Source: Celeribacter naphthalenivorans (GTDB lineage Bacteria > Pseudomonadota > Alphaproteobacteria > Rhodobacterales > Rhodobacteraceae). Taken from it: 64,000 nt of DNA. A model generated the notes under the pieces. That model was not told the origin of the DNA. It was given only the letters and a program-made list of their open reading frames with translations, and did no database searches. The translations under genes and the position numbers were made by a program. Position 1 is the stretch's first letter. Each line of letters opens with the position of its first letter. Positions 17,128-26,194 of this stretch are shown in pieces. The stretch is taken from contig NZ_JAIVLK010000004.1 in NCBI RefSeq assembly GCF_020524585.1, forward strand, positions 248,001-312,000, read 5' to 3'.

Positions 17128-18291
17128 TTAGGCCCAGCGTCCGGCGAAATCTTCCGGCACACGCAGGATGTCGCGGTCGACATCCTCGATATGTTTGCGC
17201 CCGCAAAGGGCCATGGAGATGTCCATCTCCTTATGAATGACTTCGAGCGCCTTGGTCACACCAGCTTCGCCCATGGCGCCGAGGCCATGCACAAAGGCGC
17301 GGCCGATATAGGTGCCTTTCGCGCCCATCGCCATCGCCTTGAGCACGTCCTGACCGGAGCGAATGCCGCTGTCGATATGGACCTCGACCTGATCGCCCAC
17401 AGCGTCCAAAATCGGCGGCAGCGCGCGGATTGACGACAGCGCGCCGTCCAACTGCCGCCCGCCGTGGTTCGACACGACGATGGCATCGCAGCCGACCTTG
17501 GCGGCCATGATGGCGTCTTCCGGCTCCATCACCCCCTTGAGGATCAGCGGCCCGCCCCACATTTCTTTGATGGCTTCGATCTTACCCCAGTCGAGGCGCG
17601 GATCGAATTGTTCGGCGGTCCATTTGAACAGCGACGACGGATCGTCGACGTTTTTGGCGTGGCCGACGATATTGCCAAAGCTGCGGCGTTTGGTCTGGAG
17701 CATTTCAAGCCCCCAACCCCATTTCGTCGCCAGATCGGCGATCACGGGAGGGGTCAGTTTCGGCGGGGCGGAGAGGCCGTTTTTCAGGTCCTTGTGGCGT
17801 TGGCCGAGGATTTGCAGATCGAGCGTGAGAACGAGGGCGGAGACACCTGCATCCTTGGCGCGCTGGATGATGTTTTTCAGGAAGTCCTGATCGCGCATCA
17901 CATAGAGCTGAAACCAAAAAGGCTTGCTGGTGTGTTCCGCCACATCCTCGATCGAACAGATCGACATGGTCGAGAGCGTGAAGGGGACGCCGAATTTCTC
18001 CGCCGCTTTCGCCGCTTTGATCTCGCCATCGGCACGCTGCATGCCGGTGAGGCCGACGGGGGCCAGCGCAACCGGCATGGCCACGTCCTGGCCGATCATT
18101 TTCGTGGCGGTGGAGCGGCCTTCCATATCAACAGCAACACGTTGGCGCAGGCGGATTTGGTCGAAATCCGACACATTCTCGCGAAAGGTCTGCTCGGTCC
18201 AGGACCCGCTTTCACAATAGTCGTAGAACATCTTCGGCGTGCGCCGTTTGTGCAGCCGCTTCAGATCGTTGATGTTGGTGATGACCGTCAT
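17128..18291 (-). CDS. lldD: L-lactate dehydrogenase (FMN, quinone-linked)
   Basis: LldD oxidises L-lactate to pyruvate with FMN and passes electrons to the respiratory chain at the inner membrane. The 387-residue protein shows the alpha-hydroxy-acid oxidase pattern: PVALAPVGLTGM, PFWFQLYV, LTLDLQILGQRHKDLKNG (the membrane-facing region), and the catalytic SNHGGRQLDG containing the active His and Arg. DSGIRSGQDVLKA and GRAFVHGLGA form the FMN phosphate site. The start at 18291 follows GAAGAG; the longer open frame lacks a Shine-Dalgarno. Other alpha-hydroxy acids are possible substrates. Confidence 0.9.
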   Translation of the reverse strand: MTVITNINDLKRLHKRRTPKMFYDYCESGSWTEQTFRENVSDFDQIRLRQRVAVDMEGRSTATKMIGQDVAMPVALAPVGLTGMQRADGEIKAAKAAEKFGVPFTLSTMSICSIEDVAEHTSKPFWFQLYVMRDQDFLKNIIQRAKDAGVSALVLTLDLQILGQRHKDLKNGLSAPPKLTPPVIADLATKWGWGLEMLQTKRRSFGNIVGHAKNVDDPSSLFKWTAEQFDPRLDWGKIEAIKEMWGGPLILKGVMEPEDAIMAAKVGCDAIVVSNHGGRQLDGALSSIRALPPILDAVGDQVEVHIDSGIRSGQDVLKAMAMGAKGTYIGRAFVHGLGAMGEAGVTKALEVIHKEMDISMALCGRKHIEDVDRDILRVPEDFAGRWA

Positions 18292-18402
18292 ATCACTCTT
18301 CTTTGCCGAATTGGTTTGATTGCATAACCAATTCGCACAAATTTCGAGGCACTCCAAGGCGCAATTCGAAAGGCGCCAAGGCTCTGTCTTCAGGGGCTCC
18401 GC

Positions 18403-19305
18403 TCAGAGCGCCATGAAAATCTCGAGCGTTTCCACCAATTGCAGGTCCATATACTCGATGCTGAACGACAGCTCCGGCAGCAGGGCGGGGAGTGCGGCCT
18501 GATTGCTTGGGTTGATCAGAGCATAGAACAGGGGCTCAAGACCTACCCAGCTTTGCCACGTGTTGAAGGCGGCTTGCTCAAGCGCGGGGACGGGCGGCGC
18601 ATCGGATTGCGCCGGCCGCGTAAAGGTCAGGTTGAAGATGTTCTGATTGAAGGTCGAGAGGTCCGTCGCCAAGTCTTCGCGACGGGAGGTACTGGCCTCC
18701 TCAGCTTGATCGAGATAGATCAGACAGGCGTCCTTCCCCGCTAGTTGCAGCAGCCGACTTTGATCGCCAGCGGTGGCAATGAGGCGGCTGCGCATCAGGT
18801 GGTCAGGGGGCAGTTCGACCGAGGTTTTCAGCTCCAAAGATTGCGCCACATTGCGCCAAAGCTTTTCGAGCGACTGGGATTTGAACGTGAGTTTCAACAC
18901 CTCCTCATCCTGCATTCCCTCCGCCAGAAAAGCCGCCGCTTTCTTGTCGAGCCCGTTCCAGATCATTTCAGCGGAGCCGAGCTGGGTCAGGATGTTGCCA
19001 TTGCTGATCGGGGCAATGCCGCGCGCGGGATCGCCCTCTTTGAGCGCCATAAAAGCGGCCGCGACTTCGCGCCGCGTGTCGGACACCAGAGTGCGATTTC
19101 GCGGTACATCGATGCCGGCCTGCACAAAACACATGCTGCGGACGAGACGATGCGCAAGCGCAGTTTGACGTCCGATCAATTGAATTTGGCGTTCATAAAC
19201 GGCGGCATTGGATGCGCTCTCTGTGTCGGGTTCTGCCGCAATCAGGCAAACCGGCAGTAGCCCGAGGGTCAGGATCAGAAGGAGGAACTTACGCAATGCG
19301 GACAT
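18403..19305 (-). CDS. Secreted protein with PilJ/type IV pili chemotaxis N-terminal-like repeats
   Basis: The 300-residue protein has a Sec signal peptide (residues 1-24, ending LIAAEPD). The mature part contains two segments resembling the type IV pili methyl-accepting transducer N-terminal helix: QLIGRQTALAHRLVRSMCFVQAG near 42-64 and a second, RSRLIATAGDQSRLLQLAGKDACL, near 170-195. In complete receptors this is the periplasmic four-helix sensing domain. Here no membrane anchor or signalling domain follows, so it is a stand-alone periplasmic protein of unknown role. It lies 111 bases upstream of lldD on the same strand but without obvious coupling. Confidence 0.6.
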   Translation of the reverse strand: MSALRKFLLLILTLGLLPVCLIAAEPDTESASNAAVYERQIQLIGRQTALAHRLVRSMCFVQAGIDVPRNRTLVSDTRREVAAAFMALKEGDPARGIAPISNGNILTQLGSAEMIWNGLDKKAAAFLAEGMQDEEVLKLTFKSQSLEKLWRNVAQSLELKTSVELPPDHLMRSRLIATAGDQSRLLQLAGKDACLIYLDQAEEASTSRREDLATDLSTFNQNIFNLTFTRPAQSDAPPVPALEQAAFNTWQSWVGLEPLFYALINPSNQAALPALLPELSFSIEYMDLQLVETLEIFMAL

Positions 19306-19374
19306 GAGACTCTCGGCTTTTAGGTGGCCAGAGACTCCGTGATTCTCCTTTCCATAGGATTAAGTCGCGCTATG

Positions 19375-19409
19375 GGGATGAAAAAAAAGCCCGCCAAAAG
19401 CGGGCTTTT
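19375..19409 (-). terminator. Terminator of the carboxyspermidine operon
   Basis: AAAAAGCCCGC (19409-19399 on the minus strand) pairs with GCGGGCTTTTT (19393-19383) over a five-base loop, followed by more T residues. Confidence 0.88.
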
Positions 19410-19434
19410 TCAGTCTCGTGATGTCAAAACGCGA

Positions 19435-20679
19435 TCAGGCGTCCCAGGCCTTGTCTTCGCCGCCAAGCCCGCCGATCTGCACGCGGGTCGGAAGACCCAT
19501 CTTGTCGAGCAGGGTAAAGAACGGTTTCGGGTCCAGTTCCTCGACGTTTTTCATCGTGCCCGCGTCCCAATCGCCAGAGGCGATGAGCATCGCGGCGGCC
19601 ACCGGCGGCACGCCTGCGGTGTAGGAAATGCCCTGCGAGCCGACCTCGTTATAGGCCTCTTTGTGGTCCGCTACGTTGTAGACGAAGACCTCGAAATCTT
19701 TGCCATCCTTGGTGCCTTTGACCAGATCGCCGATGCAGGTCTTGCCCTCGTAATTGGGCGCCAGAGAGGAGGGATCGGGCAGCACGGCCTTGACCACTTT
19801 CAGCGGCACAACTTCGAGGCCTTCGGCGGTTTTCACCGGCTGTTCGGACAGAAGGCCGAGGTTTTGCAACACGGTGAAGACGTTGATGTAATGCTCGCCA
19901 AAGCCCATCCAGAAGCGCACATCGGCCTGCGGATAGTTGGTCGCGAGGCTGTGCACTTCATCGTGGCCCGACTGATAGGCGCGGCAGGTGCCCACGACCG
20001 GCAGGTCCCAATCGTGCCCGCTCTCAAACATTTTCTTCTCTTTCCACTGGCCGTCTTCCCAATAGTAGACGACGCCGGTGAATTCGCGGAAGTTGATCTC
20101 CGGGTCGAAGTTCGTGGCGAAATATTTGCCATGCGAACCCGCGTTGATGTCGACGATGTCGATCGACTTGACCTCATCCATCATGTCGATGGCAAAGCGC
20201 GCGTAGGCGTTCACCACCCCCGGATCGAACCCCGCGCCGAGGATGGCGGTGACGCCCTTCTCGGCGCAGAGATCGCGTTTCTTCCACTCGTAGTTGCCAT
20301 ACCACGGCGGGGTTTCGCAGATCTTTGTCGGGTCTTCGTGAATGGCCGTGTCGATATAGGCCGCACCCGTCTCGATACAGGCGTCGAGCACAGTCATGTT
20401 CACGAAAGCGGAACCCACGTTGATCACGATCTGAGCGCCGATTTTCTCGATCAGGGCGGCGACGGCTTTGCTGTCCATCGCGTTGACCTGATGGGCCTCA
20501 AGAACGCCCTCCTGTTTCATCGCGGCCTTGTCCCGGACCGACTCAAGGATCGCTTCGCATTTCGAAAGCGTCCGGCTTGCGATATGAATTTCGCCAAGCA
20601 CATCGTTGTTTTGGGCGCATTTATGCGCGACGACCTGAGCGACGCCGCCGGCGCCGATGATGAGTACGTTCTGTTTCAA
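19435..20679 (-). CDS. Carboxynorspermidine/carboxyspermidine dehydrogenase (LYS1/saccharopine dehydrogenase family)
   Basis: This 414-residue enzyme has an N-terminal NAD(P)-binding Rossmann motif VLIIGAGGVAQVVAHKC and the family segments NVGSAFVNMTVLDACIETGAAYIDTA and GAGFDPGVVNAYARFA. Together with the decarboxylase gene 45 bases upstream it forms the alternative route to (nor)spermidine, in which aspartate semialdehyde and putrescine (or diaminopropane) are reductively condensed and then decarboxylated. Spermidine is the expected product in alphaproteobacteria, by family knowledge. The start codon is TTG at 20679, with AAGGGGG nine bases upstream; no ATG lies near. Saccharopine dehydrogenase itself is less likely given the partner. 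Confidence 0.88.
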   Translation of the reverse strand: MKQNVLIIGAGGVAQVVAHKCAQNNDVLGEIHIASRTLSKCEAILESVRDKAAMKQEGVLEAHQVNAMDSKAVAALIEKIGAQIVINVGSAFVNMTVLDACIETGAAYIDTAIHEDPTKICETPPWYGNYEWKKRDLCAEKGVTAILGAGFDPGVVNAYARFAIDMMDEVKSIDIVDINAGSHGKYFATNFDPEINFREFTGVVYYWEDGQWKEKKMFESGHDWDLPVVGTCRAYQSGHDEVHSLATNYPQADVRFWMGFGEHYINVFTVLQNLGLLSEQPVKTAEGLEVVPLKVVKAVLPDPSSLAPNYEGKTCIGDLVKGTKDGKDFEVFVYNVADHKEAYNEVGSQGISYTAGVPPVAAAMLIASGDWDAGTMKNVEELDPKPFFTLLDKMGLPTRVQIGGLGGEDKAWDA

Positions 20680-20724
20680 CTGTAGAGACCCCCTTATCGT
20701 TTCGGGTGGTGAATGGAGCAGCGC

Positions 20725-21819
20725 TTAGCCAAGTGCTGCGACGAAATCCTCGTAACCGAAGTCACGCACCAGTTTGACGGAGCCGTCGAGTTCGCGAATG
20801 GCGATCCCCGGCATCTTCACCCCGTTAAACCAGTTCTTTTTAACCATTGTGTAACCGGCTGCATCGTCGATGGAGATTTTATCCCCGATTTCGAGCGGTT
20901 TGTCGAATTTGGCATCGCCAAAGATGTCGCCCGCCAGACATGTCTTGCCCGCGATCTGATACTCATACGTGCCGTTTTGCGGTAGTTTCGCAGTTTCGCG
21001 GTAGATCAGCAGATCGAGCATATGGGCTTCGATGGAGCTGTCGACGATGGCCACCTTTTTACCGTTGTCGATGATGTCGAGCACCGAAACCTCGAGCGTG
21101 GTCGATTTGGTGATCGAGGCCTCGCCGGGTTCCAGATAGACCTGCACGCCCATCGCGTCGGAGAAAGATTTCAGCCGATCCGCCAGCTTGTCGAGCGGGT
21201 AGTTTTCGCCGGTGAAATGAATGCCGCCGCCGAGAGAGACCCAATCCAAAGTTTTCAAAAACGAACCAAAATCGCGTTCAATCCGGCTCAATTGCTCTGA
21301 AAAGAGGACAAAGTCATCATTCTCGCAATTATAGTGGATCATCACGCCATTGATGCGGTCGGAGGCCATCTCAAGCCGTGCCATGTCCCATTCGCCCAGA
21401 CGCGAAAAGGGCCGCGCCGGGTCGGCAAGATCAAAGCCTGAGGTCGAGAACCGCGGATTGAGGCGCAGGCCGGTGGCGATGCCGCGGGCCTTGTCGCCGA
21501 AGCGGTCGAGTTGGCCCAGCGAGTTGAAGATGATCTTGTCGGCGTAGCTCACCGCCTCGTCGATCTCATTGTCGGCCCATCCGACGGAATAGGCATGGGT
21601 TTCCTTGCCGAATTTCTCGGCCCCAAGGCGCAATTCATAGAGCGAGGACGACGTGGTCCCATCCATGTAGTCGCGCATGAAATCGAACACGGGCCAAGTG
21701 GAGAAACACTTGAGCGCCAACAAAGCCTTCGCCCCGGAGTTTTCCCGCAGCCAGGCGATTTTTTCCATGTTCGGAAGAAGGCGCGCCTTGTCGATCAGGT
21801 AATACGGCGTCTGGATCAT
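20725..21819 (-). CDS. nspC: Carboxynorspermidine/carboxyspermidine decarboxylase
   Basis: NspC is a PLP enzyme of the alanine-racemase/DapDC fold that removes CO2 from carboxyspermidine or carboxynorspermidine. The 364-residue protein begins TPYYLIDK, has the PLP lysine Lys37 in ALLALKCFSTW, the glycine-rich SLGGGIHFTGENYP loop and the C-terminal partner-site cysteine region KTCLAGDIFGD. The start at 21819 follows a GGGGGAATGAG Shine-Dalgarno-like run. It is the first gene of a two-gene unit with the dehydrogenase. An arrangement of this kind usually substitutes for the SAM-decarboxylase/spermidine-synthase pathway. Confidence 0.92.
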   Translation of the reverse strand: MIQTPYYLIDKARLLPNMEKIAWLRENSGAKALLALKCFSTWPVFDFMRDYMDGTTSSSLYELRLGAEKFGKETHAYSVGWADNEIDEAVSYADKIIFNSLGQLDRFGDKARGIATGLRLNPRFSTSGFDLADPARPFSRLGEWDMARLEMASDRINGVMIHYNCENDDFVLFSEQLSRIERDFGSFLKTLDWVSLGGGIHFTGENYPLDKLADRLKSFSDAMGVQVYLEPGEASITKSTTLEVSVLDIIDNGKKVAIVDSSIEAHMLDLLIYRETAKLPQNGTYEYQIAGKTCLAGDIFGDAKFDKPLEIGDKISIDDAAGYTMVKKNWFNGVKMPGIAIRELDGSVKLVRDFGYEDFVAALG

Positions 21820-22133
21820 CTCATTCCCCCAACGGGCCCCCAAAGGTCAAAAAGGAACGGCTTTAGGGGGCTGCACTTAGGGCGATTCAACCGATGAGGC
21901 AAGAAAAACATCGGCAATAAAATGTGACAGTTTTCTGAGAAGCTGCGCGGACAAGGGCGACGAAAACCTGATGCTGTGGTCCGCGGGGCGCGCTTGACCG
22001 GGTGCCCATGGTTGCGATCCTGAGCCTCATGCGCGATCCGGGAATTCCCTTGAGGTGCGCCGCCCCCATATGCCCCCCATATGCCCTCATTTGCCGCTGG
22101 TCGGCGAGACGCTTTATGAGGGCAGTCGCTTTC
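21820..22133. other. Intergenic region upstream of nspC, no gene seen
   Basis: About 314 bases with no convincing coding frame on either strand. It contains a short tandem CCCCATATG/CCCCCATATG (22066-22082) and must hold the promoter of nspC and the terminator of the next minus-strand gene; neither could be assigned. Confidence 0.35.
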
Positions 22134-23144
22134 TCAAGTTTCGGTTGGCAACAGGCTGATCCCTTCGTCACGCAGGAGCGGCGCGAGATCGTCCAGCGTC
22201 CAGAGCTCATTGATGTGATGCACGCCGCAGTCTGTCCGTCCCGCAAGCGCCAGGGTGACGAAGACCGCCACGGCCGCAGTGATCTCCGCCTCTCGCCGCC
22301 CGTCGAGCAGGCGCCAGCGTTCTACATCCTGCCCCTCAATCCGGCCACGCAGCTGAACTGCAACGGCGGCGCGATCCGAACCGATCCGCAGATGGCTCAG
22401 GCTCCAGTGCAGCAGGCGACGGCCAATGGGGCGCCGCGCAAGGGTGGCCATCAGGCGCAGGCTGCTGCGTGTGATCAGTGGCGAAATCAACGCGAGCCGG
22501 GTTGCGGCGTTTGTGTGCCCCTGACGGCGCAACACATGTTGATCGGCAAAATCGAACGGGATGCTGAGGACTTCGGGCACATCGGAGCCGGGGCGCAGCC
22601 TTTCGATCTCTCCCGGCGACAGATCGCGCAGGTTGTCGAGCGTCCAGTCGATCGCCGCCGCGCCATGGGCATCGCCGCCGCTCAAAAGGACATGGATGCG
22701 CAGGAGATCGACACTGTCAAAACCGACACAGGCGGCTTCTGCCAAGAGCGTACTCAACCCCGGAGCCAAGCCGACGGACAGCACGGCCAGCCCGCCGTTT
22801 TCGCGAGCCAAAGGGTCCAGATCTTCGATCCGACGCAAAACGGCGTCCGTCGCGGAGATGTCGATATAGCGCAGCCCACCTGTGAGAACGGTGCGGGCAA
22901 AGTCGGCATCGGGGGCGTCGATACAGGTGATCACCGTGTCGATGCCCATAAGCGCCTTGTCCCAGCTGGCCGGGTCATTCAGATCAACATGCGTGGCGGC
23001 ACAACCGAGCTTTCGCGCCAGATGTGTTGCTTTTGTCATGTCGCGCCCGCCGAGGTGCAGGCTTGCTGCGCCTGTCGCCAGAATCCGCGTCGCGATCAAA
23101 CGTCCGACGTGCCCGGTGCCGCCGACGATCAAAATGTGGTTCAT
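22134..23144 (-). CDS. Saccharopine dehydrogenase-like NAD(P)-binding oxidoreductase
   Basis: The 336-residue protein starts MNHILIVGGTGHVGRLIA, a dinucleotide-binding GxxGxxG Rossmann motif, and continues with the saccharopine-dehydrogenase-type pattern VDLNDPASWDKAL...VITCIDAPDADF and GGLRYIDISATDA. Membership in the family is clear but the substrate is not. The start at 23144 is chosen because the conserved motif begins there with AAGG upstream; the longer frame has no support. It is divergent from an HxlR-type regulator gene 94 bases away, the classic arrangement of a regulator next to its target. Confidence 0.72.
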   Translation of the reverse strand: MNHILIVGGTGHVGRLIATRILATGAASLHLGGRDMTKATHLARKLGCAATHVDLNDPASWDKALMGIDTVITCIDAPDADFARTVLTGGLRYIDISATDAVLRRIEDLDPLARENGGLAVLSVGLAPGLSTLLAEAACVGFDSVDLLRIHVLLSGGDAHGAAAIDWTLDNLRDLSPGEIERLRPGSDVPEVLSIPFDFADQHVLRRQGHTNAATRLALISPLITRSSLRLMATLARRPIGRRLLHWSLSHLRIGSDRAAVAVQLRGRIEGQDVERWRLLDGRREAEITAAVAVFVTLALAGRTDCGVHHINELWTLDDLAPLLRDEGISLLPTET

Positions 23145-23238
23145 TTGTCTTGCCTTGTCTTTCACTGGTCTTCCCCGCCATGTTGGGCGGAACGGCCACA
23201 AAGCATGGCGACTCATCACTCACCAAACGGGAAGCGCC

Positions 23239-23589
23239 ATGACGACCTCCGATTCCTCTTTCGCACAGTGTCCGACCCGGCCTCCGGGGCCGGAGAGCTG
23301 TGGGGCGGAGGACTGGCTCGCCTTTCTTGGTCACCGCTGGAATGCGATGATCCTTTGGCACTTGAGCGAGGGATCGCTGCGCTATGGCGCTTTACAGGAC
23401 CGTTTGCCGGGGATTTCGCCGAAGGTGCTGAGTGAGCGGCTTGCGGGGCTGGTGGCGCGTGGGTTGGTCACGCGTCAGGAGGTGCGCGCGGCGCCGCCTG
23501 AGGTGCATTATGCGCTGACCCAGAAAGGCATAGAGCTGCGCGAGATCATCGCACAGCTCTATGAATGGGCTGAAAATTCAGAAGCCTAA
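23239..23589 (+). CDS. HxlR-family transcriptional regulator
   Basis: The 116-residue protein is a winged-helix regulator of the HxlR type: FLGHRWNAMILWHLSEGSLRYGALQDRLPGISPKVLSERLAGLVARGLV is the helix-turn-helix core, followed by the wing containing YALTQKG. Cys11 and Cys21 near the N-terminus could be redox-sensitive, as in some HxlR/QorR/YodB proteins, but this is inference. ATG 23239 has only a weak Shine-Dalgarno (GGGAAG). It probably controls the divergently transcribed oxidoreductase. It is followed immediately by trpA on the opposite strand, with only four bases between stops. Confidence 0.85.
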   Translation: MTTSDSSFAQCPTRPPGPESCGAEDWLAFLGHRWNAMILWHLSEGSLRYGALQDRLPGISPKVLSERLAGLVARGLVTRQEVRAAPPEVHYALTQKGIELREIIAQLYEWAENSEA

Positions 23590-23593
23590 AGCG

Positions 23594-24385
23594 TCACGCG
23601 CGATGCGCGCCATCCGCCAAGGACTTCACATAGGCTGCAACCTCTTCGACCGATTTGCCTTCTGCGATCTCGCTGACGATGGCTGAGCCGACCACGGTGC
23701 CGTCGGCGACCGCGGCGATCTCTTCGGCCTTTTCCGGTGTGCGCACGCCAAAGCCCACGATCACCGGCAGGTCGGTCTTGGCCTTGATCCGCGCCACTTC
23801 CGGGGCGACATCGGCGCCCGACGCGGCGGCGGCCCCGGTGGTCCCGGTCACCGAGACGTAATAAACAAAGCCGGAGGTGTTTTGCAGCACGGTCGGCAGG
23901 CGTTTGTCATCGGTCGTGGGGGTTGCCAGACGGATGAAGTTCAGCCCCGCTTTCTGTGCCGGAATGCAGAGCTCGTCGTCTTCCTCGGGCGGCAGATCCA
24001 CGACGATCAACCCGTCGATCCCGGCCTCGACCGCATCGGCCAAAAACTGATCCACGCCATGCGAATAAATCGGGTTGTAATAGCCCATCAGAACGATCGG
24101 CGTGGTTGTGTCGGTTTTGCGGAATTCTTTCGCCAAGCCGAGCGTCTTGTTCAGCGTCATGCCCTGATCCAGCGCGCGTTGACCGGCCAGCTGAATGGTC
24201 GGGCCGTCGGCCATCGGATCGGTGAAGGGCAGGCCCAGCTCGATGATGTCGACACCGGCCTCGGGCAGCGCCTTGACGATTTCGAGAGACTTCGCCTCAT
24301 CCGGATCGCCCGCCATGACATAAGCGACGAAAGCTTTCTTTCCGGCGGCTTTCAATTCGGCGAATTTGGCGTCGATACGGGTCAT
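23594..24385 (-). CDS. trpA: Tryptophan synthase alpha chain
   Basis: TrpA cleaves indole-3-glycerol phosphate to indole and glyceraldehyde-3-phosphate. The 263-residue TIM barrel contains the catalytic glutamate in [17 protein letters not shown] near residues 46-62, with the catalytic Asp in the same loop (DPMADGP), and the phosphate-binding GFGVRTPE and GSAIV segments. GGAG lies before ATG 24385. It is separated from trpFB by 11 kb and lies on the opposite strand, so the subunits of the synthase complex are made from different transcripts. Confidence 0.96.
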   Translation of the reverse strand: MTRIDAKFAELKAAGKKAFVAYVMAGDPDEAKSLEIVKALPEAGVDIIELGLPFTDPMADGPTIQLAGQRALDQGMTLNKTLGLAKEFRKTDTTTPIVLMGYYNPIYSHGVDQFLADAVEAGIDGLIVVDLPPEEDDELCIPAQKAGLNFIRLATPTTDDKRLPTVLQNTSGFVYYVSVTGTTGAAAASGADVAPEVARIKAKTDLPVIVGFGVRTPEKAEEIAAVADGTVVGSAIVSEIAEGKSVEEVAAYVKSLADGAHRA

Positions 24386-24496
24386 GTGGCGGCACTCCAT
24401 TAGCTTGCGCAAAAGGGAGTGCAACAAATGCGGGGCAAGAGCAAGGGGGCAGCGCGTTTATCGCGGCCTCAAAGGGTTCAGAGGCTCAGGCCAGCC

Positions 24497-24910
24497 TCAA
24501 CCTGCCGGTTTCGCGGGCGTGGTCATGATGATCCAACTTGTGCCGAACCGATCCACACACATGCCAAAGCCCGGCGAAAAGAAGGAGGGACCATATTCCA
24601 TCGTCGGCACGCCGCCCTCGACCAAAGCGCCGAAAATACGCCGCCCGTCGGCGACCGTGTCGGTGGAGACGGTGACGGAGACCGAAGATTGCGGTTTGGA
24701 CGCGACATGCGGCGGGTAGTCCGAGGCCATGAGATCGCCATAGGGCGACATCAGCGCGGCATGCATGATGGCTTCGGAATGGGCGTAGCCTTCGGGCGCC
24801 TCGGGCATGTCTTTGTAGCGCATGAGGTCGAGATCGCCGCCCAACACCTGGGCGTAGGCGCGCATGGCCTCTTCGCAATGGCCTTCGAAATGCAAATACG
24901 GTGTGATCAT
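24497..24910 (-). CDS. VOC-family (PhnB-like) protein
   Basis: This 137-residue protein begins MITPYLHFEGHCEEAM, the characteristic opening of the PhnB/3-demethylubiquinone-methyltransferase-like glyoxalase-fold group, and ends FGMCVDRFGTSWII. The vicinal oxygen chelate fold is expected, but the usual metal ligands cannot be assigned with certainty. GGGGAGG precedes the start. Substrate unknown. It lies 112 bases upstream of trpA on the same strand. Confidence 0.8.
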   Translation of the reverse strand: MITPYLHFEGHCEEAMRAYAQVLGGDLDLMRYKDMPEAPEGYAHSEAIMHAALMSPYGDLMASDYPPHVASKPQSSVSVTVSTDTVADGRRIFGALVEGGVPTMEYGPSFFSPGFGMCVDRFGTSWIIMTTPAKPAG

Positions 24911-25045
24911 GACAGCCTCCCCATCATTTCTCCTGACATTTCATCTGTCAGGATACGCCTGTTGCACGATTCCCGCAAAGCGCGGCTTGCGCGAGGCTGC
25001 GTTGGGCCTTAGACAGCCTAGGACTTTCGAACAAAGGAGGCCGCA

Positions 25046-26143
25046 ATGGGCTTCAAGATGGGCATCGTCGGTCTGCCGAACGTGGGCAAATCGACGCTTT
25101 TCAATGCGCTGACCAAAACCGCCGCGGCGCAGGCGGCGAACTTTCCGTTCTGTACCATCGAGCCCAACGTGGGCGACGTGGCGGTGCCGGACCCGCGTTT
25201 GGACAAGCTGGCAGAGATCGCCGGCTCGAAACAGATCATCCCGACACGCATGTCTTTCGTCGACATCGCGGGTCTGGTGAAAGGCGCCTCCAAGGGTGAG
25301 GGCCTCGGCAACCAGTTCCTGGCAAATATTCGCGAGTGTGACGCCATCGCTCACGTCGTGCGCTGTTTCGAGGACGGTGACGTGACCCACGTCGAGGGCC
25401 GCGTCGATCCGGTGGACGATGCGCAGGTGATCGAGATGGAGCTGATGCTCGCCGATCTGGAAAGCATCGCCAAACGTCGCGCCAACCTTGTGCGCAAACT
25501 CAAGGGCAACGACAAAGAGGCCAAGCTTCAGGACGATCTTCTGGCGCGCGCGCAGGCGGCTCTGGAGGCCGACAAACCGGCCCGCACCGTCGAGATCACC
25601 GAGGAAGAGCGCAAGCAGTGGAACATGCTGCAACTTCTGACGCAAAAGCCGATCCTTTACGTCTGCAACGTCGAGGAAGAGAACGCCGCCAAGGGCAACG
25701 CCTTCTCTGACGCGGTCGCGAAAATGGCCGAAGAGCAGGGCGCAGGCACCGTGGTGATCTCCGCCAAGATCGAGGAAGAAATTTCCCAGCTCGAAGGCGA
25801 CGAAGCCGAGATGTTCCTTGAGGAACTGGGTCTGCACGAGGCCGGTCTCGACCGTCTGATCCGGGCGGGCTACGAGCTGTTGCACCTTGAGACCTACTTC
25901 ACGGTCGGCCCGAAAGAGGCCCGCGCCTGGACCATCACCAAAGGCACCGCCGCACCGCAGGCCGCCGGTGTGATCCATGGTGACTTTGAGCGTGGCTTCA
26001 TCCGGGCTGAGACCATCGCCTATGACGATTTCATCGCCTGCAAGGGCGAAGCTGGCGCGAAAGAAGCGGGCAAGATGCGCGCCGAAGGCAAAGGCTACAT
26101 CGTGCAAGACGGCGATGTGATGCACTTCCTGTTCAACACCTGA
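25046..26143 (+). CDS. ychF: Ribosome-binding ATPase/GTPase YchF
   Basis: YchF is an Obg-related P-loop NTPase that prefers ATP and binds the 70S ribosome and 50S subunit. The 365-residue protein has GLPNVGKST near residues 8-16 (G1), DIAGLVKGASKGEG (G3), an altered G4 NVEE in place of NKxD as expected for the ATP-preferring family, and a C-terminal TGS domain ending RAEGKGYIVQDGDVMHFLFNT. The ATG follows AAAGGAGG. It is followed by a terminator that also faces dgt. Confidence 0.96.
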   Translation: MGFKMGIVGLPNVGKSTLFNALTKTAAAQAANFPFCTIEPNVGDVAVPDPRLDKLAEIAGSKQIIPTRMSFVDIAGLVKGASKGEGLGNQFLANIRECDAIAHVVRCFEDGDVTHVEGRVDPVDDAQVIEMELMLADLESIAKRRANLVRKLKGNDKEAKLQDDLLARAQAALEADKPARTVEITEEERKQWNMLQLLTQKPILYVCNVEEENAAKGNAFSDAVAKMAEEQGAGTVVISAKIEEEISQLEGDEAEMFLEELGLHEAGLDRLIRAGYELLHLETYFTVGPKEARAWTITKGTAAPQAAGVIHGDFERGFIRAETIAYDDFIACKGEAGAKEAGKMRAEGKGYIVQDGDVMHFLFNT

Positions 26144-26165
26144 TCGGGGTTGCAGCGAGATTTGG

Positions 26166-26194
26166 AAAGGCGGTCTTCGGGCCGCCTTTTTCGT
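26166..26194 (+). terminator. Terminator after ychF
   Basis: AAAGGCGGTC (26166-26175) pairs with GGCCGCCTTT (26180-26189) around a TTCG tetraloop and is followed by T residues. Confidence 0.85.

Noticed and set aside
22066-22082. CCCCATATG/CCCCCATATG doublet upstream of nspC
   Set aside because: Only two short, imperfect copies; not enough to call a repeat or operator.
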